From Bacteroidales bacterium (lineage in GTDB: Bacteria > Bacteroidota > Bacteroidia > Bacteroidales > UBA932), in the NCBI GenBank assembly GCA_017546605.1, contig JAFYSH010000002.1, forward strand, positions 36,552-100,551: 64,000 nucleotides of DNA, given 5' to 3'. Under the pieces are notes generated by a model. The model was not told where the DNA came from and made no database searches. It saw only the letters and a program-made list of their open reading frames with translations. Positions 43,653 to 51,517 of this stretch are shown here, one piece after another; within the stretch, counting starts at the first letter, position 1; every line of letters starts with the position of its first letter. Both the position numbers and the translations under genes were made by a program.

Positions 43653-44075
43653 ATGGAACTATTAGATAATTGTGAATTGCAAGAGTCCTTTGAGGGAGAG
43701 CTCTTAGGGGAGGTGAAGGCGGGATTTCCTTCACCAGCGGAGGATATTCGCGAAAAATTGGATCTTATCAAGCTGCTGGTCAAGCATAAAGCTTCAACTT
43801 TTTTCTTTCGGGTCAATGGGGTATCGATGGTGGACGCATCTTTCGACGAGGGAGATATTATCATCGTGGATCGTGCCATTGATCCGTACAATCATTGTAA
43901 GGCGGTCTGCTATATCGATGGTGAATATACCGTCAAACGGGTGGAAATGAGCGAAGGACGGGTTCGTTTGATGCCGGCCAATGAGCACAATACCCGTTAT
44001 CAGCCCATTGAAGTGTCGTCCGAGAATCAGTTCTTGATTTGGGGAGTGGTTACCTATATTATCAAGAAGGCATAG
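43653..44075 (+). CDS. umuD: UmuD-like SOS mutagenesis protein
   Basis: A 140-residue LexA/UmuD-type S24 peptidase that self-cleaves upon RecA activation. I start at 43653 (MELLDNCEL); the earlier in-frame start would overlap the divergent promoter and the GH29-GH3 start. The Ala23-Gly24 cleavage site, Ser58 nucleophile in GVSM and Lys95 in TVKRV are all present with spacing equal to E. coli UmuD (24-25, 60, 97). It lacks a DNA-binding domain, so it is not LexA. The umuC gene begins two bases after its stop. Confidence 0.93.
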   Translation: MELLDNCELQESFEGELLGEVKAGFPSPAEDIREKLDLIKLLVKHKASTFFFRVNGVSMVDASFDEGDIIIVDRAIDPYNHCKAVCYIDGEYTVKRVEMSEGRVRLMPANEHNTRYQPIEVSSENQFLIWGVVTYIIKKA

Positions 44076-44077
44076 TC

Positions 44078-45340
44078 ATGTTTGCCCTTGCGGATTGCAA
44101 TAATTTCTTTGTTTCGTGCGAACGGGTGTTTCGTCCCGATTTGCAGGGGAAGCCGGTTATCGTGCTTTCGAGCAACGATGGTTGTGCCATTGCGCGGAGC
44201 AACGAGGCCAAGGCAATCGGTATCAAGATGGGAGATCCTTATTTTAAAATCCGATCGTTGGTCAAACAGCATCAAGTGACCGTTTTTTCAGGCAATATGG
44301 CACTCTATGGCGATCTGTCCCAGCGGGTGCGTTGGGTGTTGGAGGAATTTGCGCCAGCCATTGAGGTGTATTCCATTGATGAGGCCTTCTTGGACCTGCG
44401 AGGATTGAAAAATATCGACTTTGATCAGTACGCAAAGGCGATCTCACAGCGTTGCTGGAAGCTCACATCCATCCCGGTATCCGTGGGCATTGCTCCTACA
44501 AAAACACTGGCCAAAATTGCATCCAAACTCTGTAAACAATACCCGAAATTGAAAGGGGGGTGTTACATGCATCGACCGGAGGATATTGAAAAGGTGCTTC
44601 GGAAATATTCCATTGAGGATGTGTGGGGGATTGGTCGACGCTCTGCTACGAAGCTTCGGGCTATGGGGATTCATACGGCCTTTGATTATACGCAATTGCC
44701 GGAGCATCTTGTTCGAAAGATGTTTGGGGTAACCGGTGTGAGAACCTGGAAGGAGTTACACGGGGTGCCTTGTATTGCTTTTGAGCAGGGCTTTGAGGTA
44801 AAGCAGTCCATTTGCGTTTCCCGTAGTTTCTCTACGGAGATCCATCAAGTGAAAGAATTGCAGGAACAGGTGGCCAATTTTGCGAGTTCGATGGCAGAGA
44901 AGTTGCGCAAGCAAGGGTCTTCAGCCAGTGAGATGGTGGTTTTTGCGTATACCAACCGTTTTAAAGAGTCAGCTCCACAAACTTATGCCAACGCGTTGGT
45001 TCCGTTTTCAACGCCCACCTCCGATGCACGCCTGATCGTTGCCAAAGCCGTGGCTGCAATCCGGGAGATTTTTAAGGAAGGTTATGGCTACAAAAAGGCG
45101 GGTGTCGTTGCAACAAAGATTGTTGATGATGCACAGATCATGCCTTCGTTGTTTGAGGATTCGACGCTCATCGAGCGTGAACACAAAATTACTTCGGCGC
45201 TGGATGAGATCAATCAGACTTATGGCAAGGGTACGATCAAATTAGCGGTACAGGGTAGTGGAAAGATCAAGACGACGAGTGAGAACCAATCGCCACATTA
45301 TACCACTTTGTGGAGTGATCTGCCGCAAGTGACTTTGTGA
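44078..45340 (+). CDS. umuC: UmuC, Y-family DNA polymerase V catalytic subunit
   Basis: A 420-residue translesion DNA polymerase. Start at 44078 (MFALADCNNFFVSCERVF), two bases after umuD. Catalytic acidic residues are in ADCNNFF (Asp5) and YSIDEAFLDL (Asp and Glu ~102-103). The finger segment with R and Y (VLSSNDGCAIARSNEAKA) is present, as are the helix-hairpin-helix (VWGIGRRSATKLRAMGI ~185-201) and little-finger/DUF4113-type C-terminus. Length matches E. coli UmuC (422). With umuD it gives damage-induced mutagenic replication. Confidence 0.94.
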   Translation: MFALADCNNFFVSCERVFRPDLQGKPVIVLSSNDGCAIARSNEAKAIGIKMGDPYFKIRSLVKQHQVTVFSGNMALYGDLSQRVRWVLEEFAPAIEVYSIDEAFLDLRGLKNIDFDQYAKAISQRCWKLTSIPVSVGIAPTKTLAKIASKLCKQYPKLKGGCYMHRPEDIEKVLRKYSIEDVWGIGRRSATKLRAMGIHTAFDYTQLPEHLVRKMFGVTGVRTWKELHGVPCIAFEQGFEVKQSICVSRSFSTEIHQVKELQEQVANFASSMAEKLRKQGSSASEMVVFAYTNRFKESAPQTYANALVPFSTPTSDARLIVAKAVAAIREIFKEGYGYKKAGVVATKIVDDAQIMPSLFEDSTLIEREHKITSALDEINQTYGKGTIKLAVQGSGKIKTTSENQSPHYTTLWSDLPQVTL

Positions 45341-45341
45341 G

Positions 45342-45794
45342 TTAGTTTTCGTAAAGCAAATAGTGACACTCGGTCATGCCGAGGCGTTGATAAACTTGCT
45401 GAGCGGCGGTGTTGTCCCGATCCACGTACAGACGTAGGTGGGCAACTTCTTCTTTGTCAGCCAGATCCTGCACCGTTTCGTACATTCTTCGATAGATGCC
45501 TTGAGAACGGAATTCGGGAAGAACAAAGACGCTTTGAATCCACCAATACCAGCAACCGTTCCAATCGCTCCATTCGCGGGTGAGCATCAGGCAACCTACC
45601 AGCTGGCCTTCTTTCTCTGCAACCAGGTAACGACCTTTTGCCGGGTCTTCCAACACTGCGCACACACCCCGTTTGACGCGTTCTGTGTCCAAAGCCAAAC
45701 CTTCTGATTCCATGGCCATGGCCCGTTGGAAATGGACGATTGGTTCCAAATGTGAAAGGGTTGCATAGTGGATTGAAAGTGGTGTTGTTTGCAT
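45342..45794 (-). CDS. GNAT-family N-acetyltransferase
   Basis: A 150-residue GNAT acyltransferase using acetyl-CoA. The pyrophosphate-binding segment is VFVLPEFRSQGIYRRMYE (motif A, Q/RxxGxG-like at RSQGIY, ~91-96) followed by the C-terminal LRLYVDRDNTAAQQVYQRLGM. Substrate (small molecule or protein amine) cannot be predicted. It converges on umuC with one base between stops. A -7 box (TATATTTG on the minus strand, 45818-45825) lies 23 bases upstream of the ATG. Confidence 0.85.
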   Translation of the reverse strand: MQTTPLSIHYATLSHLEPIVHFQRAMAMESEGLALDTERVKRGVCAVLEDPAKGRYLVAEKEGQLVGCLMLTREWSDWNGCWYWWIQSVFVLPEFRSQGIYRRMYETVQDLADKEEVAHLRLYVDRDNTAAQQVYQRLGMTECHYLLYEN

Positions 45795-45817
45795 GATATT
45801 CGGATTTATTATGAGGG

Positions 45818-45825
45818 CAAATATA
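45818..45825 (-). promoter_or_regulatory. -7 box of the GNAT gene
   Basis: TATATTTG on the minus strand; perfect -7 match with no clear -33 partner. Confidence 0.4.
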
Positions 45826-45875
45826 ATGAAATATTGTATCTTCGTTGTCTGAATTAATTATTAGTAGCGAACGAT

Positions 45876-47315
45876 ATGATTACATTTTCCATTGCCTTGT
45901 TGGCGCTTGTTGTCGGATATTGGGTTTATGGTGCTTATGTAAATCGGATTTTTGGACCGGATGACCGAAAAACTCCGGCGCTGACCATGGCGGATGGGGT
46001 GGATTACATTCCACTGCCGACCTGGAAAATCTTCATGATTCAGTTCTTGAACATTGCGGGATTGGGGCCTATTTTTGGGGCCATAATGGGAGCGCAGTTT
46101 GGAACGGCGTCTTATCTGTGGATTGTTTTGGGAACGATCTTTGCCGGAGCTGTACATGATTTCTTTTCGGGAGCGTTGTCAATCCGGGAAGGGGGGGAGA
46201 GTTTGCCAGAAATCGTAGGACGTTATTTGGGTACCACCACCAAGAAGGTCATGGGCGTGTTCACGATGATTCTGATGATCTTGGTGGGGGCTGTTTTTGT
46301 GAGTGGTCCTGCGGAACTGATTGCTGGAATGACGCCCGATTGGATGGATGCTTATTTCTGGATTATCGTCATTTTTGTTTATTACATCCTGGCAACGATG
46401 TTGCCGGTGGATAAAATTATTGGAAAGATCTATCCGCTTTTTGCCGCAGCTTTGCTTTTTATGGCCATTGGTATCCTGGTTGTGCTTTATGTGAAACATC
46501 CTGCCTTGCCGGAAATGTGGAATGGAATGGGAACCAAGTATGAAACCAATCCAATCTTCCCGATGATGTTCATATCCATCGCTTGTGGTGCCATTAGTGG
46601 TTTTCATGCAACACAGTCTCCCCTGATGGCGCGGTGTTTAAAGCACGAGAAACATTGTCGTCCCATCTTCTATGGTGCGATGGTCGCTGAAGGGGTTGTT
46701 GCGTTGATTTGGGCGGCAGCAGCCACCTACTTTTTCCAGGAAAATGGGGTTGTGGATCAAGTGACAGGAAGAGCCTTTTCAGGAGCAGCGGTGGCTACGC
46801 ATCTTTCCAAGGAATGGTTGGGTGCTGTGGGGGGTGTTCTAGCTATTTTGGGAATTGTGGCGGCTCCGATTACCAGCGGTGATACAGCGTTGCGATCTGC
46901 CCGTCTGATTGCTGCCGACTTTCTACACATCGATCAGCGCAAGATTAGCAAACGTCTGTTGATTTGTATTCCGTTGTTTTTGTTGACGGTTGGTGTCTTG
47001 GTTTACAGTTTGCGTGATGCAAATGGCTTTAAGATCATTTGGCGCTACTTTGCCTGGTGTAACCAGACGCTTTCTGTTTTCACGCTTTGGGCCATTACGG
47101 TTTACCTGGTGCGTCACAGGAAGAACTTCTACGTTGCTTTGCTGCCAGCTTTACTCATGACTCTGGTTTGTTCCACCTATATTTGCATTGCACCTGAAGG
47201 CTTGTCGTTGCCTCAGAATGTGGCTTATGTGATCGGTGCGATTTGTGTGATAATTGCCTTTGTATGGTTTATCAGGTGGTACCGTACGGAAACTCGTAAC
47301 GGCGACCACCTGTAA
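45876..47315 (+). CDS. cstA: Carbon starvation protein CstA
   Basis: A 479-residue inner-membrane transporter of the CstA family, linked in other bacteria to pyruvate or peptide uptake under carbon limitation. About 13-14 membrane helices; conserved segments include FLNIAGLGPIFGAIMGAQFG (~51-70), GAVHDFFSGALSIREGG (~91-107) and FHATQSPLMARC (~244-255). It is shorter than the ~700-residue E. coli protein but matches the compact form common in Bacteroidetes. A near-consensus -7 element (TATCTTCG, 45837-45844) lies upstream. Confidence 0.92.
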   Translation: MITFSIALLALVVGYWVYGAYVNRIFGPDDRKTPALTMADGVDYIPLPTWKIFMIQFLNIAGLGPIFGAIMGAQFGTASYLWIVLGTIFAGAVHDFFSGALSIREGGESLPEIVGRYLGTTTKKVMGVFTMILMILVGAVFVSGPAELIAGMTPDWMDAYFWIIVIFVYYILATMLPVDKIIGKIYPLFAAALLFMAIGILVVLYVKHPALPEMWNGMGTKYETNPIFPMMFISIACGAISGFHATQSPLMARCLKHEKHCRPIFYGAMVAEGVVALIWAAAATYFFQENGVVDQVTGRAFSGAAVATHLSKEWLGAVGGVLAILGIVAAPITSGDTALRSARLIAADFLHIDQRKISKRLLICIPLFLLTVGVLVYSLRDANGFKIIWRYFAWCNQTLSVFTLWAITVYLVRHRKNFYVALLPALLMTLVCSTYICIAPEGLSLPQNVAYVIGAICVIIAFVWFIRWYRTETRNGDHL

Positions 47316-47331
47316 GATTGTAAAAAAAGAG

Positions 47332-47664
47332 CTATTTTTTCAGAAAGCAGGTTTTCAGCACAATGCTGCTGCCTTCGATTTTGCAATCCACTTCCTCCGG
47401 ATCGTCTGTCAAGCGGATGCTTTTTACCTTGGTGCCCCGTTTAATGACCATAGAGGATCCTTTTACTTTCAGGTCTTTGATGACTGTTACCGAATCCCCA
47501 TCAAACAATTCTGCGCCATTGCTGTCTTTGGGAACTGTTTCGCCAGGGGTAGAGGCAGCTGTTTCTTCATTGAATTCGTAGGAGCAGTCGGGACAAACGT
47601 ATAGCGAACCGTCAAAGTACACGTATTCACCGCCGCATTGGGGACATTTGGTAATTTCACTCAT
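47332..47664 (-). CDS. yjdM: YjdM/PhnA-type zinc ribbon protein
   Basis: A 110-residue cytoplasmic protein formerly annotated as alkylphosphonate uptake PhnA. It has an N-terminal zinc ribbon (CPQC ~8-11 and CPDC ~27-30) and a C-terminal KOW/SH3-like beta domain (DGDSVTVIKDLKVKGSSMVIKRGT core, broken here at GSS). It shares no operon with phosphonate genes here, and true phosphonate function is doubted for the family. Convergent with cstA, 16 bases apart. Confidence 0.9.
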   Translation of the reverse strand: MSEITKCPQCGGEYVYFDGSLYVCPDCSYEFNEETAASTPGETVPKDSNGAELFDGDSVTVIKDLKVKGSSMVIKRGTKVKSIRLTDDPEEVDCKIEGSSIVLKTCFLKK

Positions 47665-47691
47665 GTTGTTGTGTGTTTTATGTAAGTTTTA

Positions 47692-48189
47692 TCATTTTTT
47701 TACTTGAATCGTTCCCGCCATATATAGGATGGATTTAGAATCATCTTTTTCCAAAGCGACGACAAAATCGCAGAGTGTTTGCGGACCGGCTTTGGCAGCA
47801 AAGCAACGCACAAAGTTGTTGTCTGAAAAGTCTTTATTCTCAGACAGGTTGTATTCTTCAAGTACATTGAGGAATACATCCAATTCTTTTCGCAAGGCTT
47901 CACATACTTCTGGTGATGCATCGCCATAGTTGATGATGGTAATAGCTGATACTCCTCTCATAAAATCTTTGCCAAACTGTTTGTTGAACATCATTTTGGC
48001 AAGGTCAAGTCCCCCTCCTTTGACCAGGGTGACACATTCCACACCCGGTACCTCTTCGTAGCGTTCGACAATTTTTTGAACCATTTCTTCCACGCTTTTA
48101 GGGGTACTTGTGTTGGTTTGGGCCTGGATGAAAGTGCTAATCACCAGCGATGTTGTAAACAGTAATAAGTGTTTGAGAAAATGTTTCAT
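47692..48189 (-). CDS. DUF4252 secreted protein
   Basis: A 165-residue exported protein, start at MKHFLKHLLLF (48189), signal peptide cut near IQA-QT. The mature part (SVEEMVQKIVERYE, GVECVTLVKGGG, ITIINYGDASPEV) resembles the DUF4252 family of Bacteroidetes, which has no assigned biochemical role. It lies 17 bases downstream of the DUF3667 gene on the same strand, forming a two-gene unit. Confidence 0.75.
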   Translation of the reverse strand: MKHFLKHLLLFTTSLVISTFIQAQTNTSTPKSVEEMVQKIVERYEEVPGVECVTLVKGGGLDLAKMMFNKQFGKDFMRGVSAITIINYGDASPEVCEALRKELDVFLNVLEEYNLSENKDFSDNNFVRCFAAKAGPQTLCDFVVALEKDDSKSILYMAGTIQVKK

Positions 48190-48206
48190 AGGTAATAAAG
48201 GATGGG

Positions 48207-49280
48207 TTATTGTTGTTTTGCAACGATGACACAAGCGATTAGGAAGATGATAAAAAACAGCACGATCAGAATCAGTACATAGCTCAAAAATGTAAAGAGG
48301 GCCATTTTGATGGCTTTACCCCAGTTGTTATCTTCATAATAGACATTTCTCACTGAAATGGTCAAGTACAAGCACGATCCGGCAATGAGGAACCATTGCA
48401 TGAACCAAATCGGAAGAGGAACGATCAAGAATATGAGGTACAGCAAGATGATGCTTGCCTCCAAAAAGGCAGTATAGTGAAGCGAAAAGATAACATTCTT
48501 GAACTTGGAATTGTCTTTTTTCCGTCGGAACAGATTTAGCAATAATGCCAGGATAGGAGCTGTCAGAAGAATAATCATCGGGAAATGCTGTGTACCCACA
48601 TCGACCATTTCTTTCCAAATATCTTCCATGGTATCCACACTAACCATATCTTTTTTGATTTCTTCAGAGAAATAGTAGTGTCCCTTTGTATGCTGAATCA
48701 GCACTCCTTCTTGAATGAGGGCATGGGAGACGGCTGCTTTCCAGATGCCCAAGGAATAGTCTGTCGGTGATGCACTGCTTTCCAGGTTGGTGATCAATTG
48801 CGGATACCATTCGGACAAATAAAAGGGAGCATACAATTGAATCGTATCACGTCCACTTTCATTGATTTGTTGAATGAAGTATTCGTCATTGGATAAGATG
48901 TCAAGCTGCAAAGCCGAGTACGTGGATTCATTCCGCGTAATGTTGTGTATAGACTTGTTCAAATCATCGGAACTCTTGAAAAGCAGGAATATGGTAATGA
49001 AGGTGAGCAGCAAGAACATATTCAACTTCAAGGGGTGCATGTGTGAGACGATTTTCCCCGAAACATATTCATTGGTCAAATAGCCGGGTCTGCGCAGGAG
49101 CGACCAAAGTGTCCGAAAAAAATCGGGATCCCAAATAAAGGCATTATTGAGGTATTCCAGCACAAACTCTTTGACGCTGTGCATATTTTTGGAAGCATGT
49201 TGACCACAGGTATGACAGTATTCCCCTTGCAGTTCTGTCTGACAATTCAGGCAACGTTTATGAGATTGTCCTTCGTTCAT
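48207..49280 (-). CDS. DUF3667 membrane protein with zinc ribbon
   Basis: A 357-residue protein with an N-terminal zinc ribbon (CLNC and CHTCGQH, ~10-30), the DUF3667 phrase DPDFFRTLWSLLRRPGYLTNEYVSGK (key residues DPDFFRT and RPG), then about five membrane helices: one at ~85-105 and four in the C-terminal half (~225-355). The extracytoplasmic domain between them (~110-220) is unrecognised. Start at 49280; the earlier TTG is not used. The family is of unknown function, often beside small secreted proteins. A consensus promoter precedes it. Confidence 0.82.
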   Translation of the reverse strand: MNEGQSHKRCLNCQTELQGEYCHTCGQHASKNMHSVKEFVLEYLNNAFIWDPDFFRTLWSLLRRPGYLTNEYVSGKIVSHMHPLKLNMFLLLTFITIFLLFKSSDDLNKSIHNITRNESTYSALQLDILSNDEYFIQQINESGRDTIQLYAPFYLSEWYPQLITNLESSASPTDYSLGIWKAAVSHALIQEGVLIQHTKGHYYFSEEIKKDMVSVDTMEDIWKEMVDVGTQHFPMIILLTAPILALLLNLFRRKKDNSKFKNVIFSLHYTAFLEASIILLYLIFLIVPLPIWFMQWFLIAGSCLYLTISVRNVYYEDNNWGKAIKMALFTFLSYVLILIVLFFIIFLIACVIVAKQQ

Positions 49281-49297
49281 ACTTTTATTCAAAACAT

Positions 49298-49328
49298 CAA
49301 AGATAGAGAAATTAAACTACTTGCCAAA
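49298..49328 (-). promoter_or_regulatory. Promoter of the DUF3667-DUF4252 operon
   Basis: On the minus strand TTTG (49325-49328), 19 bases and TATCTTTG (49298-49305), then about 17 bases to the ATG at 49280. Both elements match the consensus exactly. Confidence 0.7.
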
Positions 49329-49330
49329 AT

Positions 49331-49362
49331 GGAATAAAGCCCGGATCGACCGAGCTTTATCC
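49331..49362 (-). terminator. Terminator after the S41 protease gene
   Basis: A hairpin with arms GGAATAAAGC and GCTTTATCC (one bulged A) extended by CGG/CCG pairs is followed on the minus strand by ATTTT. It lies 26 bases beyond the protease stop and abuts the next promoter. Confidence 0.55.
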
Positions 49363-49387
49363 TTATTATTGGGCTAGTTCCAATTGT

Positions 49388-50479
49388 TTAGATTCGTTTG
49401 AGCAACTCTTCAATGGCTTTTTCTACAATGCCATCTTCTTGGGTGGTTTCAAAGTCGCCAATTTCAGCTTCGTAATCGGGAGCAATACCCGGCTCGATGT
49501 GATTTTTGTCCACATCCAAGAGAATGTTGGAGGCAAAGACTACCAACCATCCGTTGGGCAAGTAGTGTGTCATCGGCATTCCGCCGCCGCCACCGGTGAT
49601 TTGACCGACTTGAATGACGTTGGGGGCGTGTTTCATCGCACAAGTAAAGAGGTTTGCGGTAGAGTATACGCCTCGGTTGGTCAAAAGGGCAGTTTGTTTG
49701 TTGGTCCAATTGTACTTTTTGGAGGGAGTGCTATACAATTCAAACAGCTCGTCAAAATCATCGTGGCCTTTACCCGTTTTGTAAGTTGAGTAGGCAACCA
49801 GTGTTTTTTCTGTCATAAAGTGACCTGCCAATTCAAGGCCAAGAGCACCGTTTCCGCCGGGGTTTTCGCGGATATCAAGAATGATAGCATCCGCTTCTTG
49901 AACAACGGGGTCAATGTACTGGTAATCAATGTCGCTGATTTCTACACTGAAGTCATCGTAATAAATATAGGCAAACTTCTTGCCGGCTTTTTCGATCATA
50001 CCGTAGATGATGCCATTGCGGGTACGGAAGACTTTGTCACCTTTGTAATCATCATCTCCTTCGCTGGTTCGGAGGTAATTGCTGGTAACCAGACCCGGTT
50101 CGTAGTCATCACCATAATAAGTTTCTCCATCCGGACGAAGGTAGTATTCATGATTGGCATATACCTTGAAATCGGAAATCATCCAAATGTGACCGTCACG
50201 GAGCACATCCAAGGATTTTCCCATAATGTTGAAGAGTTCGTACTCATTTTCGACTTCCGTCTCAATAATCGGCATCCATTTGTCATAAACTGCCTTCCAA
50301 TCTACGTTTTTGTCGTTGTTGAATTTGGTGCCCAGGAAGCAGTAATTCTCATCGACCAACGTCCAGAATTTGTCGTAATTGCGGACAAAGTCGGTGTCAA
50401 CCGTCTTTACCGTTTCGTATTTTTCGCAAGCAGACAGGGCCAACATTGCCACGACTGCCGATATCATCCATTTCTTCAT
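49388..50479 (-). CDS. S41-family C-terminal processing peptidase lipoprotein
   Basis: A 363-residue lipoprotein (lipobox LSAC, Cys18) of the S41/tail-specific protease family. The family core is visible: helical N-terminal domain (~28-95), DIRENPGGNG (~200-209), the nucleophile Ser in YSTANLF (~274), and GQITGGGGG (~291-299). The PDZ domain usual in this family is short or missing. It probably processes envelope proteins. The gene begins 3 bases after the DUF3316 barrel gene, so the two are co-transcribed. Confidence 0.85.
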   Translation of the reverse strand: MKKWMISAVVAMLALSACEKYETVKTVDTDFVRNYDKFWTLVDENYCFLGTKFNNDKNVDWKAVYDKWMPIIETEVENEYELFNIMGKSLDVLRDGHIWMISDFKVYANHEYYLRPDGETYYGDDYEPGLVTSNYLRTSEGDDDYKGDKVFRTRNGIIYGMIEKAGKKFAYIYYDDFSVEISDIDYQYIDPVVQEADAIILDIRENPGGNGALGLELAGHFMTEKTLVAYSTYKTGKGHDDFDELFELYSTPSKKYNWTNKQTALLTNRGVYSTANLFTCAMKHAPNVIQVGQITGGGGGMPMTHYLPNGWLVVFASNILLDVDKNHIEPGIAPDYEAEIGDFETTQEDGIVEKAIEELLKRI

Positions 50480-50482
50480 ATC

Positions 50483-51355
50483 TTAAAAATATTTATTGTT
50501 GCTATTCACGCGGTTACGTGAAACTAAATCCAGTTTGATTCCGATGCGGGTCAAGGAGTATTTTCTGTAATTTTGAACCTCGTGCATGTTCCACCATCTG
50601 TTGTTGTATTCCATTGAGAGGAAGATGGTAGTTTTCTTGAAGATGAAATCAGCTTCAATTTCTGTGTTGAATCCTTGGAGGTTGTGGAAGGAGGTGAAGC
50701 TGATCGGATTCATGGAGCCAGGAAGAATGTCGCCCATAAAAGAGTCGTATGAGGCTTCAAATTTACCGCTGCTGAGAGCCAGACCCATAAAAGGAACTGC
50801 GATATCAGCTTGTAGGGAAATTCCAAAATTCTTGAAATACCAGCCATATTGGATGCCGGCAGCTGCTTTTAGTTGTGTTTGGAAATCCAAGTCAACCGCA
50901 TTGTTGATGTGGTTGGGTTGTCCAAGAATCATCCCCATCAACAGATCAAAACTTCCACCCACTTTGATGTGGAGGTTTTTGATGGGATTCCAGTTGTAAT
51001 AGGTGCCGTAATCTGCGTTCAGGTGTTTTACATCATAAAATGAGGTGCGGGCCGGGTTTCCAATGCAAACATCGGTGGCGTAAGGAGTGTAGGAGGCAGC
51101 CAGGTAGGTGAGATCAATATCCCAAGAAAGGTTTGAACTTTTCTTGTAGAAAGAACCGAATTTCATACCAGCACCCATAATCGGACCCGTATATTCCTGG
51201 TCGCTCATGTAGTGGTCGGTAATAGTCGCATCGCCAGCAATAAATGACAAGCTGCTGGTCACTACTTTTTCCTTTTGCACATCATTCTCTGCGGAAGCCT
51301 GTGTGGCAAACAGCAGCATCAGAAGTGTTAGGACACTTAATTTTTTCATCATCAT
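50483..51355 (-). CDS. DUF3316-like outer membrane beta-barrel protein
   Basis: A 290-residue exported protein with signal peptide (~1-22, ending ASA-EN). The mature chain alternates polar and aromatic residues in strands throughout, typical of an 8-12-strand outer membrane barrel, and resembles the DUF3316 family. No enzyme motif. It leads a two-gene operon with the S41 peptidase and has a strong consensus promoter with upstream TGTAGG repeats. Confidence 0.7.
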   Translation of the reverse strand: MMMKKLSVLTLLMLLFATQASAENDVQKEKVVTSSLSFIAGDATITDHYMSDQEYTGPIMGAGMKFGSFYKKSSNLSWDIDLTYLAASYTPYATDVCIGNPARTSFYDVKHLNADYGTYYNWNPIKNLHIKVGGSFDLLMGMILGQPNHINNAVDLDFQTQLKAAAGIQYGWYFKNFGISLQADIAVPFMGLALSSGKFEASYDSFMGDILPGSMNPISFTSFHNLQGFNTEIEADFIFKKTTIFLSMEYNNRWWNMHEVQNYRKYSLTRIGIKLDLVSRNRVNSNNKYF

Positions 51356-51386
51356 AGTTGTTGTTCCATTAGTTAATTATGAGCTG

Positions 51387-51418
51387 CAAACATAATTACA
51401 TAATCCTACAGATTCAAA
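51387..51418 (-). promoter_or_regulatory. Promoter of the DUF3316-S41 operon
   Basis: On the minus strand TTTG (51415-51418), a 20-base spacer and TATGTTTG (51387-51394) match the consensus. Three copies of TGTAGG lie in and just upstream of it (see findings). Confidence 0.72.
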
Positions 51419-51517
51419 GAATGAAATCCTACATTTTGACCTACAAATTATATGGGTGGTGAATTTATCTCAAATGTAGATCAAAATGTAAATAGGGCGA
51501 ATTGGAACATGGTTTCG

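Noticed and set aside
43603..43734. 44-codon extension of the GH29-GH3 protein
   Set aside because: It would overlap umuD and both -7 boxes; the signal peptide starts at 43602.
47254..47604. 116-codon plus-strand open frame overlapping the cstA end
   Set aside because: Antisense to YjdM, whose zinc ribbon and C-terminal domain are complete.
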